Assembly: GCA_036898135.1 (NCBI GenBank)
Contig: CM072525.1
Coordinates: forward strand, 26,537,222-26,601,221
Direction of reading: 5' to 3'
Length of the DNA stretch: 64,000 bases
DNA from: Oncomelania hupensis
Lineage: Eukaryota > Mollusca > Gastropoda > Littorinimorpha > Pomatiopsidae
Below the pieces are notes generated by a model that was given only the letters and a program-made list of their open reading frames with translations, made no database searches and was not told the origin of the DNA. The position numbers and the translations under genes were made by a program. This document shows, piece by piece, positions 31,828-44,930 of the stretch. Each line of letters begins with the position of its first letter. Within the stretch, counting starts at the first letter, position 1.

Positions 31828-31832
31828 ATGAC

Positions 31833-33018
31833 TAACGAGGGAAGATTAGACAGGGTTGTGTACGGGGACAAAAAGCATGAGAAAAATAGAGACCCTCTGT
31901 TTCGATATTCCATGAATGCTCCAAGCCGCAAATGTATTTCACTTAGCCCAAGTAACCTTGGAGTAACCTTGGAGTTCTTTTTAAAATTTTGGATGTTGTG
32001 ATTTTATTCTTTTGGATTTCATTCTTTAATCTTATGCTACAGTGGTCTGTAAGGTCTTAACACAGACTCTGGAAAATTAGAAGAGCCGTAATACTGCTCA
32101 CATCAGTCGTGATGATGAAGTGTGACAAACATTCACAACACACTTTCATCTGAAATACGGTCTCACGCTGCGGCAGGATTTCTCGAGCCGCTTCTCTCTT
32201 TAAGACCACAGCTCTTAATATAATTATAACCTGTACAAACCAGTATCTTGGCAGAGAGACTTAGAAACATTTCCTACCTGTTGAAGAAAAAAAAATGTAA
32301 TAAATTGTCACAGGGAGTTTCATAATTTCCAGTGAGTAAAAAAAAATCGCGGGACTCTGAACGATATTTCACGAATGAACGCTTATATACCACATCACCG
32401 GACACAAAAGTGGTGTCAGGGTAGAGAGATGGGGCAAGTGGGAGAAGAACATTATTAAGAATAGACAGAATTGCACATGAAGTATTGCGACGAACTCTAA
32501 TGGCAGAATTTCACCGAGGGGTGTCCTTCGTATACCACTAGCGTTCGATACAACCCTTGACAGACGCGTCTGGCAGAGAGATGAGAAGCATTATCTTCGT
32601 GTTGCTGACCACCGAGGCAGAAAACCTGTCCTGGAGATAAGTACAGACTCCAGCTGATGTTTTTCTTGCGCTGCGCTGAGCGGGAATTGAAGCCTGGCTG
32701 CCCCTTCCGATACTGTGGGATTCTAATGATCAAAATATATCCATCGGAGTGGAATTACCCCCGCCTTTTTATAGTTGGGACACATGTACTAGAACAGTTC
32801 GCATATAGATAAGCGTTTTCCGTTTACGCAGACAGGTTCAACTGCACGAACGAGTGGGGAGTAGTGTTGATGGTAATTATAGTAATAGTAGTAGTAGTAG
32901 TAAAGGTCGTAATCATCATCAGTCCCGCAGCCGGTCAGGTCGTTGGGGAGACATGAGTGAATCTGACGCAGAGAATATTCGCTGATTCGGTCTGTCTTCA
33001 GCTGTTGTCAGGAGATGT
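31833..33018. other. Unassigned region
   Basis: I recognise no gene or shared repeat in this 1.2 kb. GTA triplets occur near 32885-32902. Confidence 0.35.
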
Positions 33019-33023
33019 GGCAG

Positions 33024-33700
33024 TGGTACACTGTTGTTGGGTGTTTTTGTTTTTTTTATCAGTAGTTGATTCAGCCCCGATGCTTGAATCCTGATAAGTG
33101 TAACTCAGATTCGTTTATCCACGCAGCCTTTTCAATCAGCAACAAGGCAGGAGTCGTCGTATGAAGTTTTCCAACTTTATTCAGCGTACATCAACAACTG
33201 CATACAATTGCTTTTTCCACTTTCACCACCTACAACTCTTTCTTCTCAACTTCCCAACTCTGAAATAGTGCGGTACTTATATAGTCTCTCTATACTCTAG
33301 AGAACGTTTGAACATTCCATGATCCAGCGTGACGCAATTACAGCCAATCACAATAAAATTCGTCATCAGGACAATGCACTGTCTTACGTCATACAACTTT
33401 CTTTAGGCTAGAAGAATCGCTCAGCTACTAGTAGAGTTATCCAGACGCATCGATCGACAGTAATCAAGCAACCCTAGTCTAAGTCTATTAAGTCTAAAAT
33501 CACTTAGATGAACAGACGTTAAATTAAAGAAACAACAACAACAAAGCAACCATAGAAAATTCTCCAATAATATTGACCAACATTATACAAAGCTTCTTTT
33601 AACAACGACGCAAAATCAAATCAAAGGTAAATACACTCTGCCATTGCATGCTTTGCAAAACAAAACGATCGGATCTATCGTGCGCGTCTCAAACGTAACA
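33024..33700. repeat. Solo LTR, family S, copy 2 (677 bp)
   Basis: It starts TGGTACACTG and ends CGTAACA, flanked by GGCAG on both sides (33019-33023, 33701-33705). It is homologous to 31202-31827 with indels and diverged stretches. Confidence 0.88.
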
Positions 33701-34310
33701 GGCAGTAATAGTAGTAGTTGTTGATGATGATCTCCGCTTGGCCTTCGTCCTGTCCCCTTTCTTCTGCGTCCTCCTCTCTCATCTTCGTCTTCCTTCTTCC
33801 CTCTTTCTCCGCCTCCTCCTTCCTTTCTACTCCTCTTTCTTCTTCCTCCTCCTTCTTCTTTTCCCCTTCCTCCTCATCCTCCTTCTCCATTTCCTTCTTT
33901 TCCTGATTAACGTTGCTTCTGGCCAAAAGTTCCGACTCGTTGTCCGTAACTGCTGCTGGAATGTCCGTTCTTACTCTGACGCGTTGTTTTATGTCGGTGT
34001 TTACAGTGGAAATGCAATTGTCTGAAATCTCTGCATGAACGGATTCTAACAGGTCGGCATCTTAAAAGTTTTATTTGGAAAAAAAAAAGTTAGGGGCTTT
34101 TCCAAAGTGTACTGACTTGTCTGCAACTTGTGTGAATAGCAGGTACATGTTATGTACACACAACAGACAGCAGGTGAACAAAACGCACTGACAGACAGAC
34201 AGACAGAAGCACAGAAAGACAGACGGACATGCATGTAGGCTACATACAGACATAAAGACGGACATGCGCTAATACACACACAAACACGCACACACCGCAC
34301 TCAAAAACAT
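33701..34310. other. Unassigned region with CT-rich stretch
   Basis: An imperfect CTT/TCC-rich stretch lies at about 33760-33905. GACA repeats lie near 34190-34260. No gene. Confidence 0.35.
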
Positions 34311-34311
34311 A

Positions 34312-34330
34312 CACTCTGTCTCTCTCTCGC

Positions 34331-34371
<41 letters not shown>

Positions 34372-34633
34372 CACTCTATCTGTCACACTCTCACACAGGC
34401 ACACACACATACTCTCTCTCTCTCCCACGCTCACACAAGTACAAACACAAACACACACACACACACCCTCCCCCCCCCCACACGCGCGCGCGTTTTCATC
34501 CACAGAAGGGAAAATAGCGATGATTAAAGAAAAGGGAAAAATTAAAGAAAAGGGAAGAAGAGGAAAAAGGCGCTGGACTAAGAAAAGAAAGATAGAGAAA
34601 ATAAGAAGAAAAACAGGAATGGTAGAGAGAGAG

Positions 34634-34688
<55 letters not shown>

Positions 34689-34790
34689 GACAGAGAGAGA
34701 CAGACAGAGAGACAGAGAGCGAGAGAGACAGTGAGGGAGACAGACTGAGAGAGACAGACAGACAGAGAGAATATGGAAACCTGAAAGAAA
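34312..34790. repeat. CT/CA arrays and a GA array
   Basis: (CT)n lies at about 34315-34367, a CA-rich part to 34470, and GA/GACA repeats at about 34627-34790. Frames here are artefacts. Confidence 0.85.
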
Positions 34791-35084
34791 CCTAATGACG
34801 GAATTCTAAGCCGACAAAAATAAAGGTAAAGATAGTAATGACCTCCGCAAAGTAATGAATGCATAAGCAGATCGATGGATCTAATCGGAAAAAAGAGTTT
34901 ATTGGTTTTTCTCTTGTATTTGTATGCCGCGAGGAAAATAAAAAGAAAGAGGAAAAACTACACGGGAGGAGGATTGGAGTAAAAAAAGAAAGACGAAGAA
35001 AACGAGTTGGAGGAGGTAAAAAAAAAAGAAGAAAAGATAAAGGTAGTCCCATAGCCTTGTGGCGGAAAGGGAGCGTGATGTTGG
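34791..35084. other. Unassigned purine-rich sequence
   Basis: A-rich and GAA-rich, non-periodic; nothing recognised. Confidence 0.3.
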
Positions 35085-35300
35085 AGATCACACTTATCTT
35101 GGGCCAGCGTAATGAGGGTGATGCCCATCTCTCACACCTCGCTGCTTTACCTTCCCCACCCTTAAGAGAGTAGGTACTCAGTCACAGTTGAGTCAACTGG
35201 GGGCGTTGTTATTTGTCGCTTCACGTTTTGCGGTCACCCATCCAAGTGCTAACCGCACTGGGCGGTGCTTAACTTGCGACACAGTAGCGAGTTGGAGGAG
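35085..35300 (-). mobile_element. 5S rRNA-derived SINE, copy 2
   Basis: The minus strand from about 35300 reads CAAGTTAAGCACCGCCC, then GCGGTTAGCACTTGGATGGG, then TGACCGC, which aligns with the 3' half of 5S rRNA. The following body shares GGTAAAGCAGCGAGG and GAGATGGGCATC with copy 1 at 28745-28950. Confidence 0.72.
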
Positions 35301-35431
35301 GAAGAACACAGAAAGAGGGTGTGTGGTGAGACTATGAAGAAATTAGGAGAGTAAGAAGGAGAAGAAGAAAGCGATCATGAAAGAAGAAGGGAAAAATAAA
35401 AAGCTAAAGACGAAGTAAGAGAGGAAGAATT

Positions 35432-36949
35432 TGTCACGTGGGGTTTATGGGCTCTGCACAATGGAATTATGGACCCTCACGTTTATTCGGTGGGAACTGC
35501 TAGTAAGTCATGAATTACTTTAATAAATTTATTTGTTTAGCTCGTTCTGTGTTAAGGTTGGGGTACAGAAATAGATAGAAAAATGGTAAAAGATTACTGT
35601 CACACTAGCTTTCACACGGCTATGAATCATATGTAGTCCAGCCACTTGATAACAGTTAAAATCACACATTTATTTCTTCTACTCTATACAAGATTCTCTA
35701 AGTACTAATCTAACTTAAAATGTCTCAGTCACTGCTAATAGTTCGATCGCTGATAGTCTAGGCAGCTGTTATATCTTCATCGGGCACTTGCTATAAGTTC
35801 TCATGTAGATTTGGACTACTGTGGTCCGTTATACAGTTTCTGAAGAGTTGGACTACTGTGGTCCTGTTATGATCAGTTTAAGTGCACCTTCGTTTTTGCA
35901 CTTAACTGCTAGATGGAGCGTGCGAAGTCCTTCTGTGAGGTAGCTTCTGGTCCACCTGTGTCGTTGTGTAGTTGGGTTCCCTTGCCACGCTGTGGGGTCT
36001 GACAGGGTGTTTTTCAAGGTAGCTCTTTCCGACTTGTGCGGCAGAGGCTCCTCAACCAACTAGTCGTTTCTGTGGAGTGGGGTGCACAGGATAGCTCGGG
36101 ATAGCTCGCCTGCTCGTCTGTAATATAAGAGACGAAATTCTGCACAACCCTGAATAATCGGTTTGTGCAGAGCGTCTCACTGAAAGCCAAAGTAGCCCTC
36201 AGTGATAGCTCCACATCTCTATACATAAGCGACGAACATTCTGCTACTTTCGGGGTCCACTGGAATCTCACTCTAAATTCCTATACATACATAAATATCA
36301 ATCGTGTCTAACTATACACATACAGAATTAATAATATTATAAACATTCAGTGGTACAGCCACTGGTCTGCAAACATACATATAAGTTAAACAACAGTGGT
36401 TCCGTACGGGATACAACATGGCGGCGTAACCGGTCGTGTTTCGCCTCGTGGTAGGCTCTTCCACGTGGTACGGCAAATTCGGATTAACAATTCACATTTA
36501 TGCATAACAAATTCTTCAAACATAATTTCAACAATAATATAAATATATCACGATGAAACAGAAGGGTGTTCATTTACCTGTTTGACAAGTTCAGGCCCGT
36601 GATGACTTGATAGAATTCTATGAATCTAAGTCCTGCTTCCTGGTCTAAGTGTGGAGAGATTTCTCTGCCAGCTTTCTAGCTGTTAACACTTCGGTGTATT
36701 CCTCCCAACTGACCAAAGCTGTGTTAGGCTCGGACCCAGTCAAACTGGCTCGAACCGCTTTGCCTAAGCTCTCATTGGGTAAAATGTTTACGACTCTCGC
36801 ACACAGTGCTGATTAACTACGCAGCGTGGGTCGGGCTCGCGGTGTGTACTTGTATTGCTGCTGTGTTATATACTGACTCTCTACTGTTACAAAAACTACA
36901 CAAGGCTGAATAGTCAACAAGCAGAGTTAAAACTAGCCAGTTCATGACA
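35432..36949 (-). repeat. 3' LTR of copy 2 (1518 bp)
   Basis: On the + strand it reads TGTCAC...ATGACA. It is homologous to the copy 1 LTR. It lacks five bases present in its partner near 35518 (CCCTA after AAGTCA). Confidence 0.93.
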
Positions 36950-37116
36950 GGCTCCCTCAACTGAAAAAAGGCGATGACTACTGGATTCGACCTTTTTCTA
37001 CTACAGAGCCTAGTTTAACACTGCACTATCCTAGGGTCCTATTTACGAACTAAGTAAGTTGCTCTACCTGAGCTGCAATGCTGTGCCAGGTAGCTATGGA
37101 CACTAGTGACAGGGAT

Positions 37117-40100
37117 TTATTGGGCGGGGACGAATTCTAGTGCTGTGGCCCTTAGTTGTGTTGGGTGGGCGACAGCTGCTGTGTCCTCCACGAGATGGCG
37201 ACTGAGGTAGTCGGCTCCGTGGTTCTCTTTGCCGGGTATGTACTCGATTTGGAATGAGTACGCTTGAAGGGTGAGTGCCCATCTCATCAGGCGAGAGTTC
37301 AAGGATTTGGAGGCTGCCAGGAACGATAGTGGTTGGTGGTCCACCTGAACTGTGAAGTGGGTCCCATACAGGTAGAGTTGAAATTTCTGTATGGCCCAGA
37401 CTAGTCCAAGACATTCTTTCTCCGACGTGGCGTAGTGGGTCTCGGCGGGTCTCAATTTTTTGCTGGCGTAGGCGACAGGGAATAGCGTCTCGGCATTCTT
37501 GGGGTCGCGCTGTAGCAGTACTGCTCCGAGGCCTAAGTCGCTTGCGTCGGTGCGAAGAACGAATGGCTGAGTCAAATCGGGTAGGTGGAGTACTGGCGCC
37601 GATGTCATTCTGTCCTTGAGTGTTTGGAATGCTGTCTCGCATTCGGCTGTCCATACTACTTTGTCCGGGGCGATTTTCCGGGTTCCATTTGTCAGTGGTA
37701 CGGCGATGCTGTTGTAGTTGTGGATGAACTTCTTCCGCGATGGCGATGGCCATCCATGTGTGAGTGCTGGGGGTCGCTGGTCGGTCCGTGTATTTCTTGA
37801 GGAGATTGATGTGGTGGTATCGGGCTCTCCCGTTCACCTCTACTTGGTAGACTGTCTTGGATTTCTTGGCAGTCACCCGGTACGGTCCTCTCCAAGCGAT
37901 GTCCAGCTTGTTGGTTCCACTTGGAAGTAAGAGTAGCACTTGATCGCCGACTTGCAGTTCTCTGTCCTTCGCGTGGCGGTTGTAGTACTTCGCCTGACGG
38001 GCTCTTGCCTTCTTCAGTGCTTCACCAGCTTTCTTCCACGTTGCTTTGAGGGTTTCCTGCAGGTCTGTGACGTACTTGGTGGCACCTCTTGGTGTGTCGT
38101 CTATCTTGGCTTCCGTCCAACTTCTGCGTAGGGCTTCTAGCGGTCCTGCTAGAGGTCTGCCGAATAGCAATGTTGACGGGGTGTAGCCTGTGGCTGCATG
38201 GGGCGTTTCTCTATACGCGAACAGTGCCGCATTCACGTAGGTGTCCCACGCTTCTGGGTTGTCGTCGGCGACTTTCCTGAGTATGGTGAGAAGGGTTCCA
38301 TTCAGTCTTTCTACTTGTCCGTTGCTGGCTGGGTGGTATGGTGGTGTGCGAATGTGATGAACTTGTATCAACTCGAACACGTCTTGCATCAGGCGGCCGG
38401 TGAACTGAGATCCGTTGTCCGTTCTAATGCTGTCCGGGAATCCGACTCTGGTAAAGATGGCGATGAGTGCATCTGCAATCTTCTTGGTGTCAATCGCTGG
38501 CAACGGGACTGCTTCGCACCACATCGTACATGCGTCGACGAGTGTGAGTAGAAATCTGTTCCGCTTCTTGGTCATGGGCAGTGGTCCTACTATGTCTACT
38601 GAGACTTGCTGGAATGGCACGCCGACTACTACCGATGGTCCTAAGGTAACTGGTACGGTGTGATGTCGCGGGGAATATCGTTGACATTGGTGGCAAGATT
38701 TCACGTAGCGCTTGACATCCTCCGTGATTCCTGGCCAATAGTAGTGTGCGCTGATTCTCTGCACTGTGGCTCCAATTCCCATGTGTCCGCTGAGTGGCAT
38801 GCTGTGGCCTAATTCTAGTACTTGGGCTCGAAGGGTGGCTGGTAGTACTAGTTGGGTGTGATCTCCATCTCCTTGTCGATGTAGAACTCCTCTTCCATGT
38901 AGAAGTCTCCCTTGTGCGGGTGTGTGTGCGCCTTGGGTAGCTTCTGGAAGCACTTCGCTATCGAGGTGTCTTCTTTCTGTGCTGTTTTGATCTCTTCGAG
39001 TCCTGGATTCGGAGCGAACTCGGGCTGGGGTGGTTGGGTTTTAGCTTGGGCCCTGGTTTGCACTGCAGCTATCTCTACAGTTTTAGGGGGCGTGCCTAAG
39101 AACACATACCTACAACCTAGCACTAGATCATACAGGGGTTTCTGTAAAACAGCTGCTTGGATTCGTCCTGTGACGTACCTACTCTCTACTTCGATCCAAG
39201 CTATTGGGCAAGTAGTCGTCGGTTTCGTCAAGTCTGCTCCTTGTAAGTCGACTGTCTTGTCCGTCAAGTCCGCGCGCGATACAAGAGATTCGCTGACTAT
39301 CGCGTCGTATGATAGACCTGTGTCATACAGACAGTTCGCTTCTTTTCCGTTGACCTTGACCGTGTCTGTCACCGATGGGTGATCTCCGATCGTGTGTGGC
39401 TTGTTACCGCTACTTTGAGTTAGAACTCTGTGCGCTGGCCGGCTTTCGCGCTCTTCCCTACGTTGTGCGGCCAACTTGAAACATTCTGCGGTGGAGTGAT
39501 TGTTTCTATTGCAGAACGAACAATACCGTCTCTGTTCTGCAGGACCTCTTTTCCCGAATTCCGTGTTGGGTCCTTTATTCTGCCCAGGTCTGGGGTTATT
39601 CGGCTTATTCGCGGTGCGCTCTTCCCGGTTAGGGCTTCGTTTCTGTGCCTCTTTCCCGTTAGGCTTTAGGTCTCGCCTGAAGCTCTTGGCTTCTCCGTGT
39701 GCGGCCACGTACCTATCTGCGACCTTGACCAGATCTTCCAGTCTTTCCGCGCCCTGCTCTACTGAGAATGTCCTCAGCTCGGGGGTCATGGTTTCCCGTA
39801 GCTGTTCCCATACTAACAGTTCTGTCAGTCCATCATACGTCTTAGCCGTGGCTGACTGGCTAATCCACTTATCCAGCGTTGTGTACAACCGATCCGCGAA
39901 CTGCGCATAGCTCTCTCCTTTCACTCTCCGATTGGTGCGGAATTTTTGCCGATAGCATTCTCCTGTTAGTTCGAATCCCGTTAGGAGTGCCTCTTTTACT
40001 TTGTGATAGTCAGTCACTCTGTCAGTCGGTAGCTTACTGTAGATGTCATAAGCCTTTCCTCTAAGCCCTTGACTAAGCTTAAAAGACCAATGGGTGGGAT

Positions 40101-40680
40101 CTAGTTTATACTCTGTTGCTAGACGCTCAAACCTAGTCAGATAGAGATCTAGACCTTCTTCTCTCTCATTGAATGTCCCCAGTGGAAATGACATTCCTTG
40201 TACGGGGTTGGGTGCTACCTCTAGCTGATCTGAGTGGGGAGGGGTTGAGGAAGAACTTGACGCTCCTGATTCCAATCTTTTCAATTCTAACTCATGCTGT
40301 CTGTCTTTTTCCTTTTCTGCCCTCTCATACTCCCATTTCCTAACTTCTGCTTCTCTCTCTGCTGCAACCTTCTTCTGTTCTCTTTCTGCCTCTAGCTCTA
40401 GTTTCTTCTGCTCTCTAGCTGCTTCTAACTCTGCTTTCTTTTGCTCTGCTTCTAATGCTAATTTCTTTTGCTCTGCTTCTAATTCTGCTTTTTTCTGTTC
40501 TCTCTCTGCGGCTCTCTCTGCCGCTTCGAGTTTCTTCGCCTCTCTCTCTGCTGCTCTCTCTGCCTTAGCCTCCTGTTTCTCTACCTCTGCATTTATATAC
40601 GCAATTAGGTCTGCCCCTGCTAAGTGTAAAGCTTCTCCTAGTTCCTTGAAACGCAATCTCAAGGCCACTGGGTCCGACAT
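37117..40680 (-). pseudogene. Gag-Pol of copy 2: frameshifted, reverse transcriptase deleted
   Basis: Gag and protease are open from the ATG at 40680 to 38848, including the coiled coil (slightly shorter than in copy 1), the SCAN-like domain, the zinc knuckle and DTG. One G is missing at about 38889-38890, so integrase lies in the next frame. The integrase zinc finger, DDE core and GPY/F region remain open. At 37729-37733 the sequence jumps across an AGAAG microhomology to the end of RT, removing what corresponds to 4801-5729 of copy 1. The deletion is not a multiple of three, so RNase H (open at 37117-37608) is out of frame with integrase. No complete Pol can be made from this copy. Confidence 0.93.
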
Positions 40681-41051
40681 TGTCAAACGTGTCTATGAAC
40701 AACCTCTGAATCACGTGGAATACCAAAACACTAGCAATATTGCAATTCAATAAAAACAATGCAAAGACCATAAAATTCGCAATCAATACTAGAATAAACC
40801 AAGAGTCAAATGGCATACAACAGTTACTTAAGCAAAACCTGCAAAAGAACAATGCAACATACAGGCACAAAAATATTTGAAGCAAAAAAGTTTTTAACTA
40901 AAGAATAGTGCACCCAACAGATCAGTGTTATACCCTTACACTATTCTAAGTTATTCTACTACTCCTACTGTTATCTAATTTTATTGTACTTAGGTCCGGT
41001 TATACCCAATTCCTATTATACACAGATCCTGGCTAGGCTCGCCAATTAAAG

Positions 41052-42574
41052 TGTCACGTGGGGTTTATGGGCTCTGCACAATGGAATTATGGACCCTCAC
41101 GTTTATTCGGTGGGAACTGCTAGTAAGTCACCCTATGAATTACTTTAATAAATTTATTTGTTTAGCTCGTTCTGTGTTAAGGTTGGGGTACAGAAATAGA
41201 TAGAAAAATGGTAAAAGATTACTGTCACACTAGCTTTCACACGGCTATGAATCATATGTAGTCCAGCCACTTGATAACAGTTAAAATCACACATTTATTT
41301 CTTCTACTCTATACAAGATTCTCTAAGTACTAATCTAACTTAAAATGTCTCAGTCACTGCTAATAGTTCGATCGCTGATAGTCTAGGCAGCTGTTATATC
41401 TTCATCGGGCACTTGCTATAAGTTCTCATGTAGATTTGGACTACTGTGGTCCGTTTTACAGTTTCTGAAGAGTTGGACTACTGTGGTCCTGTTATGATCA
41501 GTTTAAGTGCACCTTCGTTTTTGCACTTAACTGCTAGATGGAGCGTGCAAAGTCCTTCTGTGAGGTAGCTTCTGGTCCACCTGTGTCGTTGTGTAGTTGG
41601 GTTCCCTTGCCACGCTGTGGGGTCTGACAGGGTGTTTTTCAAGGTAGCTCTTTCCGACTTGTGCGGCAGAGGCTCCTCAACCAACTAGTCGTTTCTGTGG
41701 AGTGGGGTGCACAGGATAGCTCGGGATAGCTCGCCTGCTCGTCTGTAATATAAGAGACGAAATTCTGCACAACCCTGAATAATCGGTTTGTGCAGAGCGT
41801 CTCACTGAAAGCCAAAGTAGCCCTCAGTGATAGCTCCACATCTCTATACATAAGCGACGAACATTCTGCTACTTCCGGGGTCCACTGGAATCTCACTCTA
41901 AATTCCTATACATACATAAATATCAATCGTGTCTAACTATACACATACAGAATTAATAATATTATAAACATTCAGTGGTACAGCCACTGGTCTGCAAACA
42001 TACATATAAGTTAAACAACAGTGGTTCCGTACGGGATACAACATGGCGGCGTAACCGGTCGTGTTTCGCCTCGTGGTAGGCTCTTCCACGTGGTACGGCA
42101 AATTCGGATTAACAATTCACATTTATGCATAGCAAATTCTTCAAACATAATTTCAACAATAATATAAATATATCACGATGAAACAGAAGAGTGTTCATTT
42201 ACCTGTTTGACAAGTTCAGGCCCGTGATGACTTGATAGAATTCTATGATTCTAAGTCCTGCTTCCTGGTCTAAGTGTGGAGAGATTTCTCTGCCAGCTTT
42301 CTAGCTGTTAACACTTCGGTGTATTCCTCCCAACTGACCAAAGCTGTGTTAGGCTCGGACCCAGTCAAACTGGCTCGAACCGCTTTGCCTAAGCTCTCAT
42401 TGGGTAAAATGTTTACGACTCTCGCACACAGTGCTGATTAACTACGCAGCGTGGGTCGGTCTCGCGGTGTGTACTTGTATTGCTGCTGTGTTATATACTG
42501 ACTCTCTACTGTTACAAAAACTACACAAGGCTGAATAGTCAACAAGCAGAGTTAAAACTAGCCAGTTCATGACA
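41052..42574 (-). repeat. 5' LTR of copy 2 (1523 bp)
   Basis: The partner of 35432-36949. GAATT follows immediately at 42575. Confidence 0.93.
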
Positions 42575-42625
42575 GAATTATGGGAAAAGAAGAATGAGAA
42601 AGAGAGGAGAAGCAGGAAAGAGGAG

Positions 42626-42627
<2 letters not shown>

Positions 42628-42671
<44 letters not shown>

Positions 42672-42696
42672 CTTCTTCTTCTTCTTCTTCTTCTTG
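42628..42696. repeat. (GTT)n(CTT)n microsatellite
   Basis: About 14 GTT units followed by about eight CTT units. Confidence 0.9.
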
Positions 42697-43985
<1,289 letters not shown>

Positions 43986-43990
43986 GTGGA

Positions 43991-44024
43991 TAGATTACCG
44001 TCCCCGGACACAGAAGCGTATAGG
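43991..44024 (+). repeat. 34-bp sequence identical to 51823-51856
   Basis: It begins TAGATTACCGTCCCC and ends GAAGCGTATAGG, identical at both places and diverging on both sides. Confidence 0.7.
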
Positions 44025-44079
44025 TGGCCGAGATATGGGAGTCAAATACTCCGGTCGGCTACATATAAGCCACCCAGAC

Positions 44080-44275
44080 CACTGCTTTCAACAACAGAGC
44101 CCCGCATGCGAATTCCAAATTCGTCGGAATACACGAAAAAGGGTCTTGGCTATCAGTCATTTTTCAAATTCTGTTCCTACCCTGTCGGGATGCACTCTGT
44201 CCAGAACTCAACAAGAGACTGAAATTTTTCTGTCTTTTCGCCAGCGGCTAAAGACCCATCTCATTATTTAATATT
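44080..44275 (+). pseudogene. CR1/L2-like LINE C-terminal fragment (weak)
   Basis: The frame ending at 44271 contains HFSNSVPTL and FLSFRQRLKTHLII, the pattern seen at the end of CR1/L2-like RT proteins. The central LWN.LP motif is degenerate. Confidence 0.4.
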
Positions 44276-44486
44276 TCTGAGGAGTGATAATTTTGTATAT
44301 ACTTGTATCGCCTCCGGCTCCGTATTGAGATTATTTCTTCCTCAAGGACCATTATTTGTTTTTAACCTATGGTACGTGGTAGTCTCCATTTGTATCTTTT
44401 ATGGTTTGCGCGCTTCGAGCATGAACTTCGTGGATTTAAGCGCACTTACAAGTCTCCATCATCGTGACGGTGGGTCTATTGGTGCT

Positions 44487-44930
44487 GGGCTCTGCACAAT
44501 GGAATGCGATTACCCACTCGTCTATCGTCTACGGGGATCGGCTTGCGTAATCACCATATGACTAATCTTAATACATTTATAAGTTTAGCTCTGTCTGTGT
44601 GGCACACTAGCTCTCACACGGCTATGAAACATAGGTAGTCCAGCCACTTGTTAACAGTAAAGATCACACATTTATTTCCTCTACTCTATACATTATTCTC
44701 TAAACACTATTAACTTAAATGTCCAAATTCACTTCGACTATTTCGCTCCTTGATGGGTCTATGATGCTACTGTTCTTGATATTTGCTACTGTCTCATCAT
44801 TGGGCTATTTGTTCTGGTTTGCCTAATGTTTTTTTTACAGGAGAGTGGACTACCGCACAGTCCTTCTAGATCAGTGTTAGTGCAATTATTTTCTTGCACT
44901 TAGCTGATGGGTTGAGGTGTGGTGATGGTG
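44487..44930 (-). repeat. Diverged LTR fragment of the Gmr1-like family
   Basis: It shares with the LTRs above GGGCTCTGCACAATGGAAT, CACACGGCTATGAA, TAGTCCAGCCACTTG, ATCACACATTTATTTC and the stem-loop (44879-44900), in the same order and orientation as copy 2. Many substitutions and indels separate them, so it is an older insertion or a related subfamily. No internal region accompanies it. Confidence 0.8.

Larger units (their letters stand above)
35432..42574 (-). mobile_element. Gmr1-like Gypsy retrotransposon, copy 2 (RT-deleted, non-autonomous)
   Basis: The element is complete from LTR to LTR on the minus strand and flanked by GAATT on both sides (35427-35431 and 42575-42579), a 5-bp target duplication in purine-rich DNA. 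Compared with copy 1 it lacks 929 bp covering the entire reverse transcriptase and has a one-base deletion between protease and integrase. Its two LTRs differ by roughly seven substitutions and one 5-bp indel, so it is older than copy 1. LTRs, leader and polypurine tract are intact, so in principle it could be mobilised by an autonomous relative. Confidence 0.95.

Noticed and set aside
37103..38953. 616-aa frame taken as a single integrase-like protein
   Set aside because: Its first residues are out-of-frame gag sequence and its last ~150 are RNase H read in the wrong frame after the RT deletion. Only the middle is real integrase.
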